DNA of 38,102 nucleotides. Origin: Streptosporangiaceae bacterium. Its GTDB lineage: Bacteria > Actinomycetota > Actinomycetes > Streptosporangiales > Streptosporangiaceae. A program made the position numbers and the translations under genes. The stretch lies in contig JAFARZ010000148.1 of assembly GCA_019245115.1 (NCBI GenBank), forward strand, positions 1 through 38,102, in the 5' to 3' direction. The notes under the pieces were generated by a model. It had not been told where the DNA came from and did not search any database. It saw nothing but the letters and a program-made list of their open reading frames with translations. Shown piece after piece: positions 38,032 to 38,102 of the stretch. Positions within the stretch are counted from its first letter, which is position 1, and each line of letters starts with the position of its first letter.

Positions 38032-38102
38032 GCGCGGGGGGCGTGGCGCGGACGGCGGAGTGGGCGGGCGCGGGGGGGCGTGGCGCGGACGGCGGAGTGG
38101 GC
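38032..38102 (+). repeat. 37-bp GC-rich tandem repeat at window end
   Basis: GCGTGGCGCGGACGGCGGAG with a following TGGGC occurs at 38041-38065 and 38078-38102, separated by GGGCGCGGGGGG-type sequence, period 37 bp. The array is cut by the window end, so its true copy number is unknown. Confidence 0.85.

Noticed and set aside
1..38102. tRNA or rRNA genes
   Set aside because: No cloverleaf with a GTTCGA-type T-loop and no rRNA core sequence was noticed on either strand by eye; a tRNAscan run would settle this.

Overview
The window looks like a chromosomal piece of a high-GC actinomycete. Support for this comes from the very high third-position GC, frequent GTG/TTG starts, a meso-DAP type MurE, an LmbE/mycothiol-type deacetylase, and actinobacterial families such as DUF1707, DUF3040, MpaB and DUF6295. 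The gene order methyltransferase-dinB-DUF3040-TgpA-DUF58-MoxR-mraZ-rsmH-ftsL-ftsI-murE-murF-mraY is typical of Actinomycetota. A Streptosporangiales-like host is my best guess (inference, not proven). I see no rRNA, tRNA, CRISPR array, intact transposase or prophage.

Layout. Positions 1-5.1 kb carry an N-terminally truncated MFS exporter, a convergent second MFS exporter with a divergent ArsR-type regulator, and two DUF1707 membrane proteins. Positions 5.1-12.6 kb carry a second DNA clamp (DnaN paralogue), two dienelactone-hydrolase paralogues (one with DUF6295, one with a PadR regulator), an aldo-keto reductase, a VOC protein, a small zinc-finger-like protein and a membrane protein. This stretch includes an 860-bp repeat-rich gap that holds the tail of a dead HNH endonuclease gene. 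Positions 12.7-20.1 kb carry an overlapping LmbE-MpaB-ABC1 kinase operon, a secreted alpha/beta hydrolase, an AlkD-like protein, an uncharacterised Cys-containing protein, and a MarR/AhpD-like divergent pair. Positions 20.1-28.5 kb hold the first half of the division and cell wall (dcw) cluster on the minus strand, which stops after mraY. Positions 28.9-36.7 kb hold the divergent MoxR-DUF58-transglutaminase operon, then DUF3040, DNA polymerase IV and a methyltransferase. The last 1.5 kb has one membrane protein and a gene-free, highly structured tail.

How the genes work together. MraZ, RsmH, FtsL, FtsI, MurE, MurF and MraY build peptidoglycan precursor and the septum. Four 10-bp-spaced MraZ boxes lie on a recognisable mraZ promoter. 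Several small regulators sit beside their likely targets with visible palindromic operators (ArsR/MFS, MarR/AhpD).

The most unusual content is repetitive DNA. (1) A 29-bp element occurs four times in 3.8 kb, each time inside the coding part of a different gene or gene region. (2) A composite repeat is found at 8.8 kb and, inverted, at 15.9 kb, forming gene ends. (3) G-tract/C-tract palindromes occur at gene ends and, in frame, inside rsmH. (4) A MITE-like 305-bp element with 18-bp terminal inverted repeats has a structured core that recurs beside the HNH remnant. (5) Minisatellites lie at many gene boundaries. These repeats are the best candidates for something undescribed.
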